Positions 23,700 through 31,819 of a stretch of DNA of 46,025 bases are shown piece by piece. A model generated the notes under the pieces. The model did not search any database. It was not told the DNA's origin and saw only the letters and a program-made list of their open reading frames with translations. Where the stretch lies: positions 1-46,025 of the forward strand of contig CAMDYX010000018.1 of assembly GCA_945910395.1 (NCBI GenBank), written 5' to 3'. Within the stretch, counting starts at the first letter, position 1, and every line of letters starts with the position of its first letter. The stretch comes from an uncultured Agathobacter sp. Lineage in GTDB: Bacteria > Bacillota > Clostridia > Lachnospirales > Lachnospiraceae. The translations under genes were made by a program, and so were the position numbers.

Positions 23700-24935
23700 A
23701 ATAACGATTTCCTGTGAAAATTCGTTTTTTAATAATTGATCTGCGGAGCATGGAAAGTGAAGCCCGCGATATAAATCGGCAGCAAAGAGATCCTTTTTAA
23801 AAAATGCATAATCCGATGGAGATAGTATTTGTGAGGCATCTGCAACCTTGGTAATAAGAGGGGCGGATGCTTCCTTTTTTATTTCCTTAAGGAGGTCTTT
23901 TGCTTCATTCCGAAATCCTAATACACGAAGGTATGGGGGGTGATCAAGAGGCGTTTTACGGTTGTAATCCTCTTTTTTGATATCAAGAAGAATGTGCAAT
24001 AGCACACGGCTGATTCTGGTATAGGTTAAGTCCTTGCTTTTCAGATATTCGCAAAACTGGGAAAAGCTTCGAAAGGCATAGATGGAAGCTGCAATTTTAT
24101 TGGAAAGTGCGGCAGAACAGTCTGCAAATCCCTCATATCCCATATCCTTATAGACAAGGAGCCTCTCATAAAGAAGTGCTGAAATATCCTCCGGAAATAT
24201 GAAATTGTTCCTATTAATTTCTAAAACAGCAGCAACACTTGCAGGCACAAAAGGAGTGATGTCCCTGCCTTCCTGCAATAAATTGCGAATTGCGGTGGCC
24301 GATGCAAGGACAGAGTGTGCTTCTGCATCATGGTAGTTATCTCCCCTACGGAGCAGAGCACAACCTTCGATGGGAAAGCCGGCTGCCTGATTCCATTTTG
24401 CAATTGCTTTTTCGTATTCCAAAGCAAGAATATTGTTTGGCTTTGCCAGGAATAAAGTGACTTCTTCCATGGTGAAATCAGGAAGAAGGGTGCAGAGGGC
24501 AGAGGCTCTGGCAAGAGGAAAGGAAAGCCCCTCTTTTTGATAAGACAGCAGTTTTTCGTCATAGGATTTGGGGGCAGAAGATAACAGTTTGCACAATTCC
24601 TTTCGCAAAGCTGCATTTTCAGATTCCACACCATATCCAATCGTATTTACGACGCCGGTAGCGCCAAGGAGAGATACACCACCGGTGGCAAAGTATTCTG
24701 CCGAAGCGGTGGCCCAGACAGCGGGTAATTCCAGAACGAGGTCTGCTCCGTTTAGAAGTGCCATTTTTGCACGGGTATGTTTATCAAGAATTGCAGGAAC
24801 ACCTCGCTGCAAAAAGTCGCCGCTCATGGCAACGATCAGATAATCGGAACCTGTCTGTTTTTTTAATTCCTTTAATTGATATTCGTGCCCATTGTGGAAT
24901 GGATTGTATTCTGCGATAACTCCGGTTACCTTCAT
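23694..24935 (-). CDS. tmcAL: tRNA(Met) cytidine acetate ligase (nucleotidyltransferase)
   Basis: A 413-residue enzyme of the TmcAL family, which in Bacillus subtilis makes N4-acetylcytidine at the wobble base of elongator tRNA-Met from acetate and ATP. The N-terminus GVIAEYNPFHNGHEYQL carries the HxGH nucleotidyltransferase motif, followed by IVAMSGDFLQRGVPAI, ADLVLELP and SASAEYFATGG-like sequence. The C-terminal part is the tRNA-binding region (SRVLLHILLDIKKEDY). It is on the - strand, convergent with aroB and divergent from ackA. The acetate kinase next door shares acetate chemistry, but a functional link is inference. Confidence 0.93.
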   Translation of the reverse strand: MKVTGVIAEYNPFHNGHEYQLKELKKQTGSDYLIVAMSGDFLQRGVPAILDKHTRAKMALLNGADLVLELPAVWATASAEYFATGGVSLLGATGVVNTIGYGVESENAALRKELCKLLSSAPKSYDEKLLSYQKEGLSFPLARASALCTLLPDFTMEEVTLFLAKPNNILALEYEKAIAKWNQAAGFPIEGCALLRRGDNYHDAEAHSVLASATAIRNLLQEGRDITPFVPASVAAVLEINRNNFIFPEDISALLYERLLVYKDMGYEGFADCSAALSNKIAASIYAFRSFSQFCEYLKSKDLTYTRISRVLLHILLDIKKEDYNRKTPLDHPPYLRVLGFRNEAKDLLKEIKKEASAPLITKVADASQILSPSDYAFFKKDLFAADLYRGLHFPCSADQLLKNEFSQEIVIL

Positions 24936-24958
24936 AGCTGCTCCTTATAATTTGAAGT

Positions 24959-25133
24959 CACTTTCGGAATTGAGGGTCCGAATGAATTTGCATATTTGAA
25001 CCAGAACCCACTTGCCTTTGTAAAAAGCGTAGCGGTACTAAATTCGCAAGTACTTGCTCATTAAGTGCCGACGCTTTTTAAACGTTCTGATTTAAATAGC
25101 AAAATTCCTTCTCGGAAACCCAATTCCGAAATG
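24959..25133 (+). repeat. Large intergenic palindrome, copy R5 (complete, divergent region)
   Basis: Outer arms TTTCGGAATTGAGGGTCCGA and TTCTCGGAAACCCAATTCCG pair (with a small bulge), then ATTTGAACCAGAAC/GTTCTGATTTAAAT and the inner AAAAAGCGTAGCGGTAC/GTGCCGACGCTTTTT. Unlike the others it lies between divergent genes (tmcAL and ackA), so it cannot be just a terminator. In the 340-nt gap the rest is the ackA promoter. Confidence 0.9.
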
Positions 25134-25205
25134 GGATTTATTTGATAGAAAAAGTATAGCACATTCCCAAAGAAAATATAGGTCTTGTGAAAAAAATAAC
25201 ATAAC

Positions 25206-25234
25206 TTGTATGAGGTTTAAAATGAGTTTATAAT
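25206..25234 (+). promoter_or_regulatory. Promoter of ackA
   Basis: -35 TTGTAT (25206-25211), 17-nt spacer, -10 TATAAT (25229-25234), 41 nt upstream of the ackA start codon. Confidence 0.8.
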
Positions 25235-25275
25235 AGTAGCAGTTTGTAAATAATAACCAAGAAGGAGAAAAATAA

Positions 25276-26469
25276 ATGAATGTTTTAGTTATTAACTGCG
25301 GAAGTTCCTCTCTGAAATATCAGTTAATCAACTCTGAGTCGGAAGAGGTTCTTGCAAAGGGATTATGTGAGAGAATTGGAATCGATGGAAGACTGGTATA
25401 TCAGAAGGCCGGACTTGACAAAGAAATCACCGAGGCAGATATGCCTACCCATAAGCAGGCAATCCAGATGGTATTAGATGCGCTGGTAAATGAGAAGACC
25501 GGTGCAATTAAGTCCCTTTCTGAAATTGATGCGGTAGGACACCGTGTAGTGCATGGCGGAGAAAAATTCGCTTCCTCTACCATTCTTACAGAGGAAGTGT
25601 TGAAGGCCATTGAAGAGTGTAATGATCTTGCACCACTTCATAATCCGGCAAACTTAATCGGAATTGATGCCTGCAAGGAATTGATGCCGAACACACCGAT
25701 GGTTGGTGTATTTGATACCGCCTTCCACCAGACTATGCCGAAAAAAGCTTATCTTTATGGACTTCCATATGAATACTATGAGAAGTACAAGGTAAGAAGA
25801 TACGGATTCCACGGAACCAGCCACAGCTTCGTTTCAAAAAGAACTGCTGAGTTCTTAAACATGGATTTAAAAGCATCTAAGATCATTGTTGCACATCTTG
25901 GAAATGGTGCTTCCATCAGTGCTGTATTAAATGGAGAGTGTGTAGATACTTCCATGGGACTTACTCCACTTGAGGGTCTTGTGATGGGAACAAGATGCGG
26001 AGATATCGACCCTTCCATCGTGGAATTTATCGCCAACAAAGAAAACTTAACCATCGGCGAAGTACTTAGCATATTGAATAAGAAGTCCGGTGTTCAGGGA
26101 ATGTCAAGAGTATCCTCTGACTTCCGTGATCTTGAGGTTGCTTTCAATGAGGGAAATGAGCTCGCAATCAATGCAGTAGAAGTGTTCTGCTATAAGGTTG
26201 CAAAATATATTGGATCTTATGTTGCAGCCATGAACGGAGTGGACGCAATTGCATTCACAGCAGGAATCGGTGAGAATACCAGCTTTGTCCGGGCTAAGAT
26301 CTTAGAGTATCTTGGATATCTTGGAATTGAGGTTGATGAGGCTGCAAACGGAAAGCGCGGTGAAGATACAGTAATCTCTACTTCGGACTCCAAGGTTAAG
26401 GTTTGCGTAATTCCAACCAACGAAGAGCTTGCAATCTGCCGTGAAACCGTAGCATTGGTAAACGCATAA
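25276..26469 (+). CDS. ackA: Acetate kinase
   Basis: Transfers phosphate between acetyl phosphate and ADP, giving ATP and acetate in fermentation. The 397-residue protein has NCGSSSLKYQL at the N-terminus, VGHRVVHGGEKF, the catalytic-region GVFDTAFHQTMP, RRYGFHGTSH, HLGNGASISAV and FTAGIGENTSFVR. An AAGGAG site precedes the ATG. No phosphotransacetylase gene lies beside it; it appears to be a single-gene unit with its own promoter. The truncated repeat R6 follows. Confidence 0.98.
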   Translation: MNVLVINCGSSSLKYQLINSESEEVLAKGLCERIGIDGRLVYQKAGLDKEITEADMPTHKQAIQMVLDALVNEKTGAIKSLSEIDAVGHRVVHGGEKFASSTILTEEVLKAIEECNDLAPLHNPANLIGIDACKELMPNTPMVGVFDTAFHQTMPKKAYLYGLPYEYYEKYKVRRYGFHGTSHSFVSKRTAEFLNMDLKASKIIVAHLGNGASISAVLNGECVDTSMGLTPLEGLVMGTRCGDIDPSIVEFIANKENLTIGEVLSILNKKSGVQGMSRVSSDFRDLEVAFNEGNELAINAVEVFCYKVAKYIGSYVAAMNGVDAIAFTAGIGENTSFVRAKILEYLGYLGIEVDEAANGKRGEDTVISTSDSKVKVCVIPTNEELAICRETVALVNA

Positions 26470-26486
26470 TTTGTTTCTTGAAACTA

Positions 26487-26575
26487 CATGAATTGCTCAT
26501 TAAGTGTCGACGTTTTTTTAAAGTTCGGATTCGAATAGCAAAATTCGTTATGGAAAAACACAAATCCGAAATAGG
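26487..26575 (+). repeat. Large intergenic palindrome, copy R6 (right half only)
   Basis: Starts in the centre (GAATTGCTCATTAAGTGTCG), continues through ACGTTTTTTTAAAGTTCGG and TTCGAATAGCAAAATTCG to AACACAAATCCGAAATAGG. The left half is missing; the ackA stop codon lies 17 nt upstream. It ends about 20 nt before the DUF177 promoter. Confidence 0.85.
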
Positions 26576-26596
26576 CGTAAGAAAAAAAATTTGTTG

Positions 26597-26625
26597 TTGA
26601 CAAACAGTTATAGCATATGTATAAT
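26597..26625 (+). promoter_or_regulatory. Consensus promoter for DUF177-rpmF
   Basis: -35 TTGACA (26597-26602), exactly 17 nt, -10 TATAAT (26620-26625): a perfect sigma-A promoter. It excludes the upstream in-frame TTG at 26625 as a translation start because that codon overlaps the -10 box. Confidence 0.93.
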
Positions 26626-26651
26626 TGTCTAGGTGTGAATGGGAGAATACT

Positions 26652-27176
26652 GTGATTATCGATATTTCAGACGTTTTACAATCTGTGAATAAAGAAAGAA
26701 ATGAAGAAGTAAACCTTGAAATGACTACTTTTTCATCAAAGTTAGGTGATTTTCCGATTACGCAGAAAGCACCGATTTTACTTCATTTGGAGAATCGAGA
26801 GAATAAGCAGCTGTTTATTACAGGAGAGGTTTCCATCGAAGCTAAGATGCCGTGCGACAGGTGCCTTACAGAGGTTCCTGTAGATGTTCATTTCGAGATC
26901 AATAAGGAGCTTACGATCAAGGATGGCTCTGCAATTGATGAAGAGATGGAAGAAATGGACTACCTGATTGGGTTTGAACTGGATGTAGAAAAATTCGTCT
27001 ACGCCGAGATTTTGGTAAACTGGCCGATGAAAGTTCTGTGCAAGGATGATTGCAAAGGAATTTGCAAAGTCTGCGGGACGAACTTAAATGGTGGAGCCTG
27101 CGATTGCCAGAGAACAGAACTTGATCCAAGAATGGCAGCTTTCCAAGACATATTTAACAAGTTTAAGGAGGTGTAA
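26652..27176 (+). CDS. DUF177 (YceD) domain protein
   Basis: A 174-residue protein of the YceD/DUF177 family, found beside rpmF in most bacteria and implicated in large-subunit rRNA production. The C-terminal metal-binding-like pattern MPCDRCLTEVPVDV and CKDDCKGICKVCGTN, then CDC, is typical. The start is the GTG at 26652 with GGGAG 6 nt upstream; the leader from the promoter is only about 20 nt. Its end contains the rpmF ribosome binding site. Confidence 0.92.
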   Translation: MIIDISDVLQSVNKERNEEVNLEMTTFSSKLGDFPITQKAPILLHLENRENKQLFITGEVSIEAKMPCDRCLTEVPVDVHFEINKELTIKDGSAIDEEMEEMDYLIGFELDVEKFVYAEILVNWPMKVLCKDDCKGICKVCGTNLNGGACDCQRTELDPRMAAFQDIFNKFKEV

Positions 27177-27180
27177 ACAA

Positions 27181-27360
27181 ATGTCAATTTGTCCAAAGAA
27201 TAAATCTTCTAAGGGTAGAAGAGATAAGAGAAGAGCAAACTGGAAGATGTCTGCTCCAACTTTAGTTAAGTGCAGCAAGTGTGGAGAATTAATGATGCCA
27301 CATCGTGTATGCAAGAACTGTGGATCTTACAACAAAAAAGAAATCATTCCACAGGATTAA
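27181..27360 (+). CDS. rpmF: 50S ribosomal protein L32
   Basis: A 59-residue ribosomal protein starting MSICPKNKSSKGRRDKRRAN, with a zinc ribbon CSKCGE / CKNCGS, so it is the zinc-binding type. The ATG at 27181 is preceded by AAGGAGG (27165-27171) within the end of DUF177, giving tight coupling of the two genes. A terminator follows at 27385. Confidence 0.98.
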   Translation: MSICPKNKSSKGRRDKRRANWKMSAPTLVKCSKCGELMMPHRVCKNCGSYNKKEIIPQD

Positions 27361-27384
27361 TTTTTAGAGTAGTGGGTAAAAGGT

Positions 27385-27421
27385 GTAGGGATATGGAGAA
27401 ATCTGTATCCCTACTTTTTTG
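27385..27421 (+). terminator. Terminator after rpmF
   Basis: GTAGGGATA (27385-27393) pairs with TATCCCTAC (27406-27414), followed by six or more T. It separates rpmF from the inserted glycosidase gene. Confidence 0.93.
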
Positions 27422-27457
27422 TTATGGCGACGAGAAAAAGAGTTTGGAGATTTACGG

Positions 27458-29680
27458 ATGAAAAAAAATTGCAGAAAAAACAGGTTAAAAATTCTAATGA
27501 TGATAGGCTTATTTTCACTACTTGTTCTTCTTGCTGTTTTATATTTTCTGCCGGTTCGCCTGAATGCAAGTGTGGCTGTGGAACAGCTATATCAATATGA
27601 GGATCTTACTCCGGAAGAGTTATATGTTGAAGCGGAATCGGTGCTGGGGCGCACATATCAGGTGACGGATTTTGAACTGACCGGCACGGACCTGAATGAG
27701 GTAAACAACACCGCTCATCTGAAGAATTTCCTGCTTCAGACAGATTTGGAAATAGAAGTATCGCCACTTGTGGAAATCAAAAATCTGTATGATGAAAAGC
27801 AGGTATATGTCGGGCGTGATATAGACCAGTCCAAAATTCATGTATTTTATGTATATGAAGATGGGCATGAAGTAGAAAAGGACGAATTTTCTATGCCTGG
27901 TAAACCCCAATATGTAACTGGGGAAGAGTATGCGATTGAAACGAAGGCGGATGATCAGACGTTAGAATCGGTGCTGAAACTAAATATCGTTCCAATTGAA
28001 CATGTAGAGGCCCATGCAAAATATGACTGGTTTGCAGACGACGAGATTGAGCCGGACGGGTATACCGTTTTTTATTCAGACGGAGCAGAAAGCCAAATAG
28101 ACCCTTCTGAGGTAACGGTTACTTCCGAGGATAAAATCATTCAAAATGGTGAAAATACATTCCAAATTGAATATCATGATCTACCATATGAAATTCATGT
28201 GTTTGGTGTGGAAAAATTGCTCGTGGGAACGGAAGTGATTGAAAAGGAGGATTATTATATCGATCAGCCGATTCCTTATGATCAGTTAGTCTTTGTCATG
28301 CATTTCGAGGATGAGACGACAATCGAGATGGATAAAGAAGACAAGCGAATTACCGTTGAAGATGAAGAGCGATTATTAGATTACGGGGAAAATCTTTTTT
28401 GCGCGAAGTTTAAAGACCAGCCCTTTGAATTTACAGTTCATGCAATTGAAAAGGACATTGCCTCTGTTGAGCCTCTGACCTTTGAGGCTTATGCCGGAGA
28501 AATACTGAACTTAAACAGCATTCTGGTAAAATATGAAGATGGAACCGAAATTGAGAAGACGGATTTTGTGGTGGACCAGGATGATATTCTTGAATTGGGA
28601 GAAAATGACTGTGAGATTTTCTATCATGATCATACCTATCAGTTTGCCATTACTGCAACGTATCGACCGATTGTTGGTGCAACGGTTCAACAGCCCGCGG
28701 ATCTGTTGGAAGGGGATGTCCTATCGGTGGATACGATAACCATCGAATTGGATAACGGGGTAAAAGAAAGTATAGCTGCATCGGATGTGACTTTTAAATC
28801 AGATCTTACCATGATAAGCGGGAAAAATACCATTCATTTTGAATATCATGATCAGAATGTAAGCTTTGACGTGCAGGCACATCCGAGAACGAGCGCAAGG
28901 CTGGCATACCGGACCTACGCAGCAGAGTACGCAAACGCGCAGTTCAGACATATTTCGGATAACATATATGCCACATCCACAAAGGGAAGTACTGCTACAG
29001 GAGTATACTGGCTGACCCATGTTGTGATTAACAGTCCGACACAGATACACGGAGGTATGTCAAATGATACCTTTGGAGGTAGCAGGGAAAGACCCACAAA
29101 GGCAAGTAAGCGTCAAAACTGGGTAGTTGGAACTAATGGAAGCTTTTTCTACTATGAGGGGGGATGGCCGGCTTTAGCGGGGGTATTTATAAAGGATGGA
29201 CAGCACATTGGAGGAGCGCAGACGAACGGTAAGGAAATGTGTTTACGAAGTGATGGCACTTTATTTACTCCGCAACAAGGAACCTCAGCAGCAGATTTGC
29301 TGAATCAGGGGGTCGTTCAGAGCTGGGGCACCGCGCTGCCGCCACTTATTATTGATGGAGTAGGACAGGCTAAAGCGCCAACTGTAAATATAAAAGACAG
29401 GGGAACCTCACAGGACTATAATGTAAGCTATCCCAGAACTGCTTATGGTATGGTAAGACCCTGCGAGTACTACATTATTACGGCTGGAGAGAAGAGCTAT
29501 GATAATGGATTGACCCTGCAGGAACTGATAGACATCTTCCTTTCCAAGGGATGTGTATATGCAAGGGCCCTTGATGGAGGCGGAAGCTCTTCCCTGGTAT
29601 TTGAAAATACATTGGTAAATGTACCTTGTCCAAAGGGAAGCGAGAGGGCAGTTGCAGATTTTATCTATTTTACAGGGTAG
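27458..29680 (+). CDS. Phosphodiester glycosidase (NAGPA) domain protein with Ig-like repeats
   Basis: A 740-residue surface protein. A basic N-terminus and one hydrophobic segment (LMMIGLFSLLVLLAVLYFL) anchor it. Residues about 95-500 hold around five 70-80 residue repeats, each with a YEDG or FEDE-like turn, a DF/E-V strand and GENTFQIEYHD-like strand, resembling bacterial Ig-like wall domains. Residues about 520-740 match the NAGPA phosphodiester glycosidase domain: VVGTNGSFFYYEGG, AGVFIKDGQHIGG, RTAYGMVRPCEYYI, ARALDGGGSSSLVF. Proteins of this type trim sugar-phosphate diesters of cell-surface polymers. The ATG at 27458 has TTTGGAGA upstream. It is inserted between rpmF and plsX, normally neighbours. 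Confidence 0.87.
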   Translation: MKKNCRKNRLKILMMIGLFSLLVLLAVLYFLPVRLNASVAVEQLYQYEDLTPEELYVEAESVLGRTYQVTDFELTGTDLNEVNNTAHLKNFLLQTDLEIEVSPLVEIKNLYDEKQVYVGRDIDQSKIHVFYVYEDGHEVEKDEFSMPGKPQYVTGEEYAIETKADDQTLESVLKLNIVPIEHVEAHAKYDWFADDEIEPDGYTVFYSDGAESQIDPSEVTVTSEDKIIQNGENTFQIEYHDLPYEIHVFGVEKLLVGTEVIEKEDYYIDQPIPYDQLVFVMHFEDETTIEMDKEDKRITVEDEERLLDYGENLFCAKFKDQPFEFTVHAIEKDIASVEPLTFEAYAGEILNLNSILVKYEDGTEIEKTDFVVDQDDILELGENDCEIFYHDHTYQFAITATYRPIVGATVQQPADLLEGDVLSVDTITIELDNGVKESIAASDVTFKSDLTMISGKNTIHFEYHDQNVSFDVQAHPRTSARLAYRTYAAEYANAQFRHISDNIYATSTKGSTATGVYWLTHVVINSPTQIHGGMSNDTFGGSRERPTKASKRQNWVVGTNGSFFYYEGGWPALAGVFIKDGQHIGGAQTNGKEMCLRSDGTLFTPQQGTSAADLLNQGVVQSWGTALPPLIIDGVGQAKAPTVNIKDRGTSQDYNVSYPRTAYGMVRPCEYYIITAGEKSYDNGLTLQELIDIFLSKGCVYARALDGGGSSSLVFENTLVNVPCPKGSERAVADFIYFTG

Positions 29681-29713
29681 AAGAGCAGTGTACCAGGGGC
29701 TGCTTCTTTGTTC

Positions 29714-29742
29714 TTGACTTATACAGAAAGTTTATGTATATT
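29714..29742 (+). promoter_or_regulatory. Promoter of the plsX-acpP operon
   Basis: -35 TTGACT (29714-29719), 17-nt spacer, -10 TATATT (29737-29742), 31 nt upstream of plsX. No FapR-type operator is obvious. Confidence 0.8.
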
Positions 29743-29772
29743 TTCTATTAGACGTAAAAGGAGGGTTGTTTT

Positions 29773-30801
29773 ATGGAGATCGTTGCAAGAGTAGCATTAG
29801 ATGCTATGGGCGGTGACAATGCTCCGGCTGCTCCGGTTTTAGGAGCTGTAGAGGCAGTAAAAGAGCGAAGCGACATAAAAGTTTTCCTGGTTGGACAGGA
29901 AGATGTTATAAAAGAAGAGCTTGCGAAATATACTTATCCAGAGGAACAGATTGAAGTGGTCCATGCTCCGGAGGTAATCGAGATGGCAGAACCGCCGGTT
30001 GAGGCTATTCGTAAGAAAAAGCAGTCCTCTATTGTGGTTGGCATGAATATGGTAAAGCAGAAGGAAGCAGATGCTTTTGTTTCTGCAGGAAGCTCGGGAG
30101 CAATCTTAGTAGGAGGACAGCTGATCATAGGAAGAATTAAAGGAATCAAGAGACCTCCGCTTGCACCTCTCATCCCAACGGAGACCGGAGTGTCGTTACT
30201 TATTGATTGCGGCGCAAACGTGGATGCAAGATCAGAGCATCTGGTGCAATTTGCAAGGATGGGATCTATCTACATGGAGAATGTGGTGGGAATCAAGAAT
30301 CCAAAGGTAGCACTTGTCAATATCGGCGCCGAGGATGAAAAGGGAAATGCTTTAGTAAAGGAAACCCTGCCGCTTCTTCGAGAGTGCAAGGATATCAATT
30401 TTGTCGGAAGCATTGAATCAAGAGAAATTCCACATGGCGGCGCAGATGTAATTGTGTGTGAAGCCTTTACGGGAAATGTAATTCTCAAATTGTATGAGGG
30501 CTTAAGCGCAACCCTGATCCATGTGATTAAGCAGGGACTGATGAGTACCTTAAAGAGTAAGATCGGAGCGGCACTTGCCCTGCCGGCACTTAAAAAAACG
30601 CTGAAATCATTTGATGCATCCCAGTATGGCGGAGCACCTCTTTTGGGACTAAACGGTCTTGTGGTAAAGACCCATGGCAGTTCCAAGGAGGTAGAGATTA
30701 AGAATTCTATTTTCCAGTGTGTCATGTTCAATGAACAGGATATCAATGGAAAAATTAAAGAAAATATTATTGACTCAACAGAAAAGGAAGAGGAAGAGTA
30801 G
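29773..30801 (+). CDS. plsX: Phosphate acyltransferase PlsX
   Basis: Makes acyl-phosphate from acyl-ACP for phosphatidic acid synthesis. The 342-residue protein starts with ARVALDAMGGDNAP, the family signature, and has VSAGSSGAILVGG, LIDCGANVD, EAFTGNVILKL and a C-terminal GSSKEVEIKNSIFQC-like segment. AAAGGAGG precedes the ATG at 29773. It is followed 12 nt later by acpP. Confidence 0.96.
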   Translation: MEIVARVALDAMGGDNAPAAPVLGAVEAVKERSDIKVFLVGQEDVIKEELAKYTYPEEQIEVVHAPEVIEMAEPPVEAIRKKKQSSIVVGMNMVKQKEADAFVSAGSSGAILVGGQLIIGRIKGIKRPPLAPLIPTETGVSLLIDCGANVDARSEHLVQFARMGSIYMENVVGIKNPKVALVNIGAEDEKGNALVKETLPLLRECKDINFVGSIESREIPHGGADVIVCEAFTGNVILKLYEGLSATLIHVIKQGLMSTLKSKIGAALALPALKKTLKSFDASQYGGAPLLGLNGLVVKTHGSSKEVEIKNSIFQCVMFNEQDINGKIKENIIDSTEKEEEE

Positions 30802-30813
30802 AAAGGAAGAATT

Positions 30814-31044
30814 ATGGAATTTGAAAAATTAAGAGATATCATCGTGGAAGTATTGAACGTCGATGCTAGTGAGGTAAAAATGGAGTCAACATTTGTTGAC
30901 GATCTTGGAGCCGATTCACTGGATGTATTCCAGATTATTATGGGATTGGAAGAGGAATTTGATATTGAAATTCCAAATGAAGAGGCAGAGAAAATTGTTA
31001 CCGTTGGTGATGCAGTAGAGCAGATCAAAAAAGCGATTAACTAA
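30814..31044 (+). CDS. acpP: Acyl carrier protein
   Basis: A 76-residue acidic four-helix carrier of fatty acyl chains. The phosphopantetheine attachment Ser35 lies in [13 protein letters not shown]. Its partner PlsX uses acyl-ACP and is encoded just upstream. A strong terminator follows, although rnc and smc lie close behind. Confidence 0.98.
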   Translation: MEFEKLRDIIVEVLNVDASEVKMESTFVDDLGADSLDVFQIIMGLEEEFDIEIPNEEAEKIVTVGDAVEQIKKAIN

Positions 31045-31065
31045 TCGGAATAAGGAAATGATTAT

Positions 31066-31094
31066 AAAGCCCTTGATGATTCAAGGGCTTTTTT
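31066..31094 (+). terminator. Terminator after acpP
   Basis: AAAGCCCTTGA (31066-31076) pairs perfectly with TCAAGGGCTTT (31081-31091) and ends in a T-run. No separate promoter for rnc is obvious in the 42 nt that follow, so partial read-through is likely. Confidence 0.93.
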
Positions 31095-31135
31095 GTCAGT
31101 TATAGTGATAAGGAAAGAAAGATAGAGGAGCCGAT

Positions 31136-31816
31136 ATGAAGCAGTTAGCCGAGTTTCAGGAAAAAATCGGGTATTCCTTCAAAGAAGAAGGATTGCTTAG
31201 ACAAGCCTTGACCCATAGTTCCTATGCAAATGAGAAACATATGAAGAAGCTTTCAGATAACGAACGTTTAGAGTTTTTGGGAGATGCGGTGCTCGAAATC
31301 GTATCCAGTGACTTTCTGTATGCAAATTATCCGGATCTCCCGGAAGGAGATCTTACCAGACTTCGTGCCAGCATTGTCTGTGAACCAACACTTGCGATGT
31401 GCACGGATATGTTGAACCTTGGGGATTATCTTTTACTTGGAAAAGGAGAGGATCAGACCGGAGGTAGAAAGCGAAAATCCATTCTTTCGGATGCTCTTGA
31501 AGCAATTATTGGCGCAATTTATTTAGATGGTGGTTTTGCTAATGCAAAAGAATTTGTGCTAAAATATATTCTTACAGATATTGAGCATAAGAAACTCTTT
31601 TATGATAGCAAGACTATCCTGCAGGAAGTGGTACAAGGGGAACATGAGACACTTTCCTATGTGCTGGTAGAAGAGAGCGGACCGGATCATGACAAGAGCT
31701 TTTCCGTGAATGTCTGTGTGGGAGACAAAGTGATAGGAAGCGGAGTGGGACATACAAAAAAGGCCGCAGAACAGGAGGCCGCATATCGCGCGCTTCTGGT
31801 ATTAAGAGGAGAATAG
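31136..31816 (+). CDS. rnc: Ribonuclease III
   Basis: Endonuclease that cuts double-stranded RNA in rRNA processing and mRNA turnover. The 226-residue protein has the catalytic signature NERLEFLGDAVLEI at about residues 43-56, a second acidic site ILSDALEAIIGAIYLDGG, and a C-terminal dsRNA-binding domain from about residue 155 (LQEVVQGEHETLSYVLVEES, GSGVGHTKKAAEQEAAYRAL). Long palindromic RNAs such as transcripts of the R-family repeats would be natural substrates. The smc ATG follows only 3 nt after the stop. Confidence 0.97.
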   Translation: MKQLAEFQEKIGYSFKEEGLLRQALTHSSYANEKHMKKLSDNERLEFLGDAVLEIVSSDFLYANYPDLPEGDLTRLRASIVCEPTLAMCTDMLNLGDYLLLGKGEDQTGGRKRKSILSDALEAIIGAIYLDGGFANAKEFVLKYILTDIEHKKLFYDSKTILQEVVQGEHETLSYVLVEESGPDHDKSFSVNVCVGDKVIGSGVGHTKKAAEQEAAYRALLVLRGE

Positions 31817-31819
31817 TGA

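Noticed and set aside
19808-25133. The R-family repeats as ordinary rho-independent terminators
   Set aside because: They lack a consistent T-run, one lies between divergent genes (R5), R3 follows a separate strong terminator, and half copies occur.
26625-26651. Upstream TTG start for the DUF177 gene
   Set aside because: The TTG overlaps the -10 box of a perfect promoter, so it would not be in the mRNA. The GTG at 26652 has a proper ribosome binding site.
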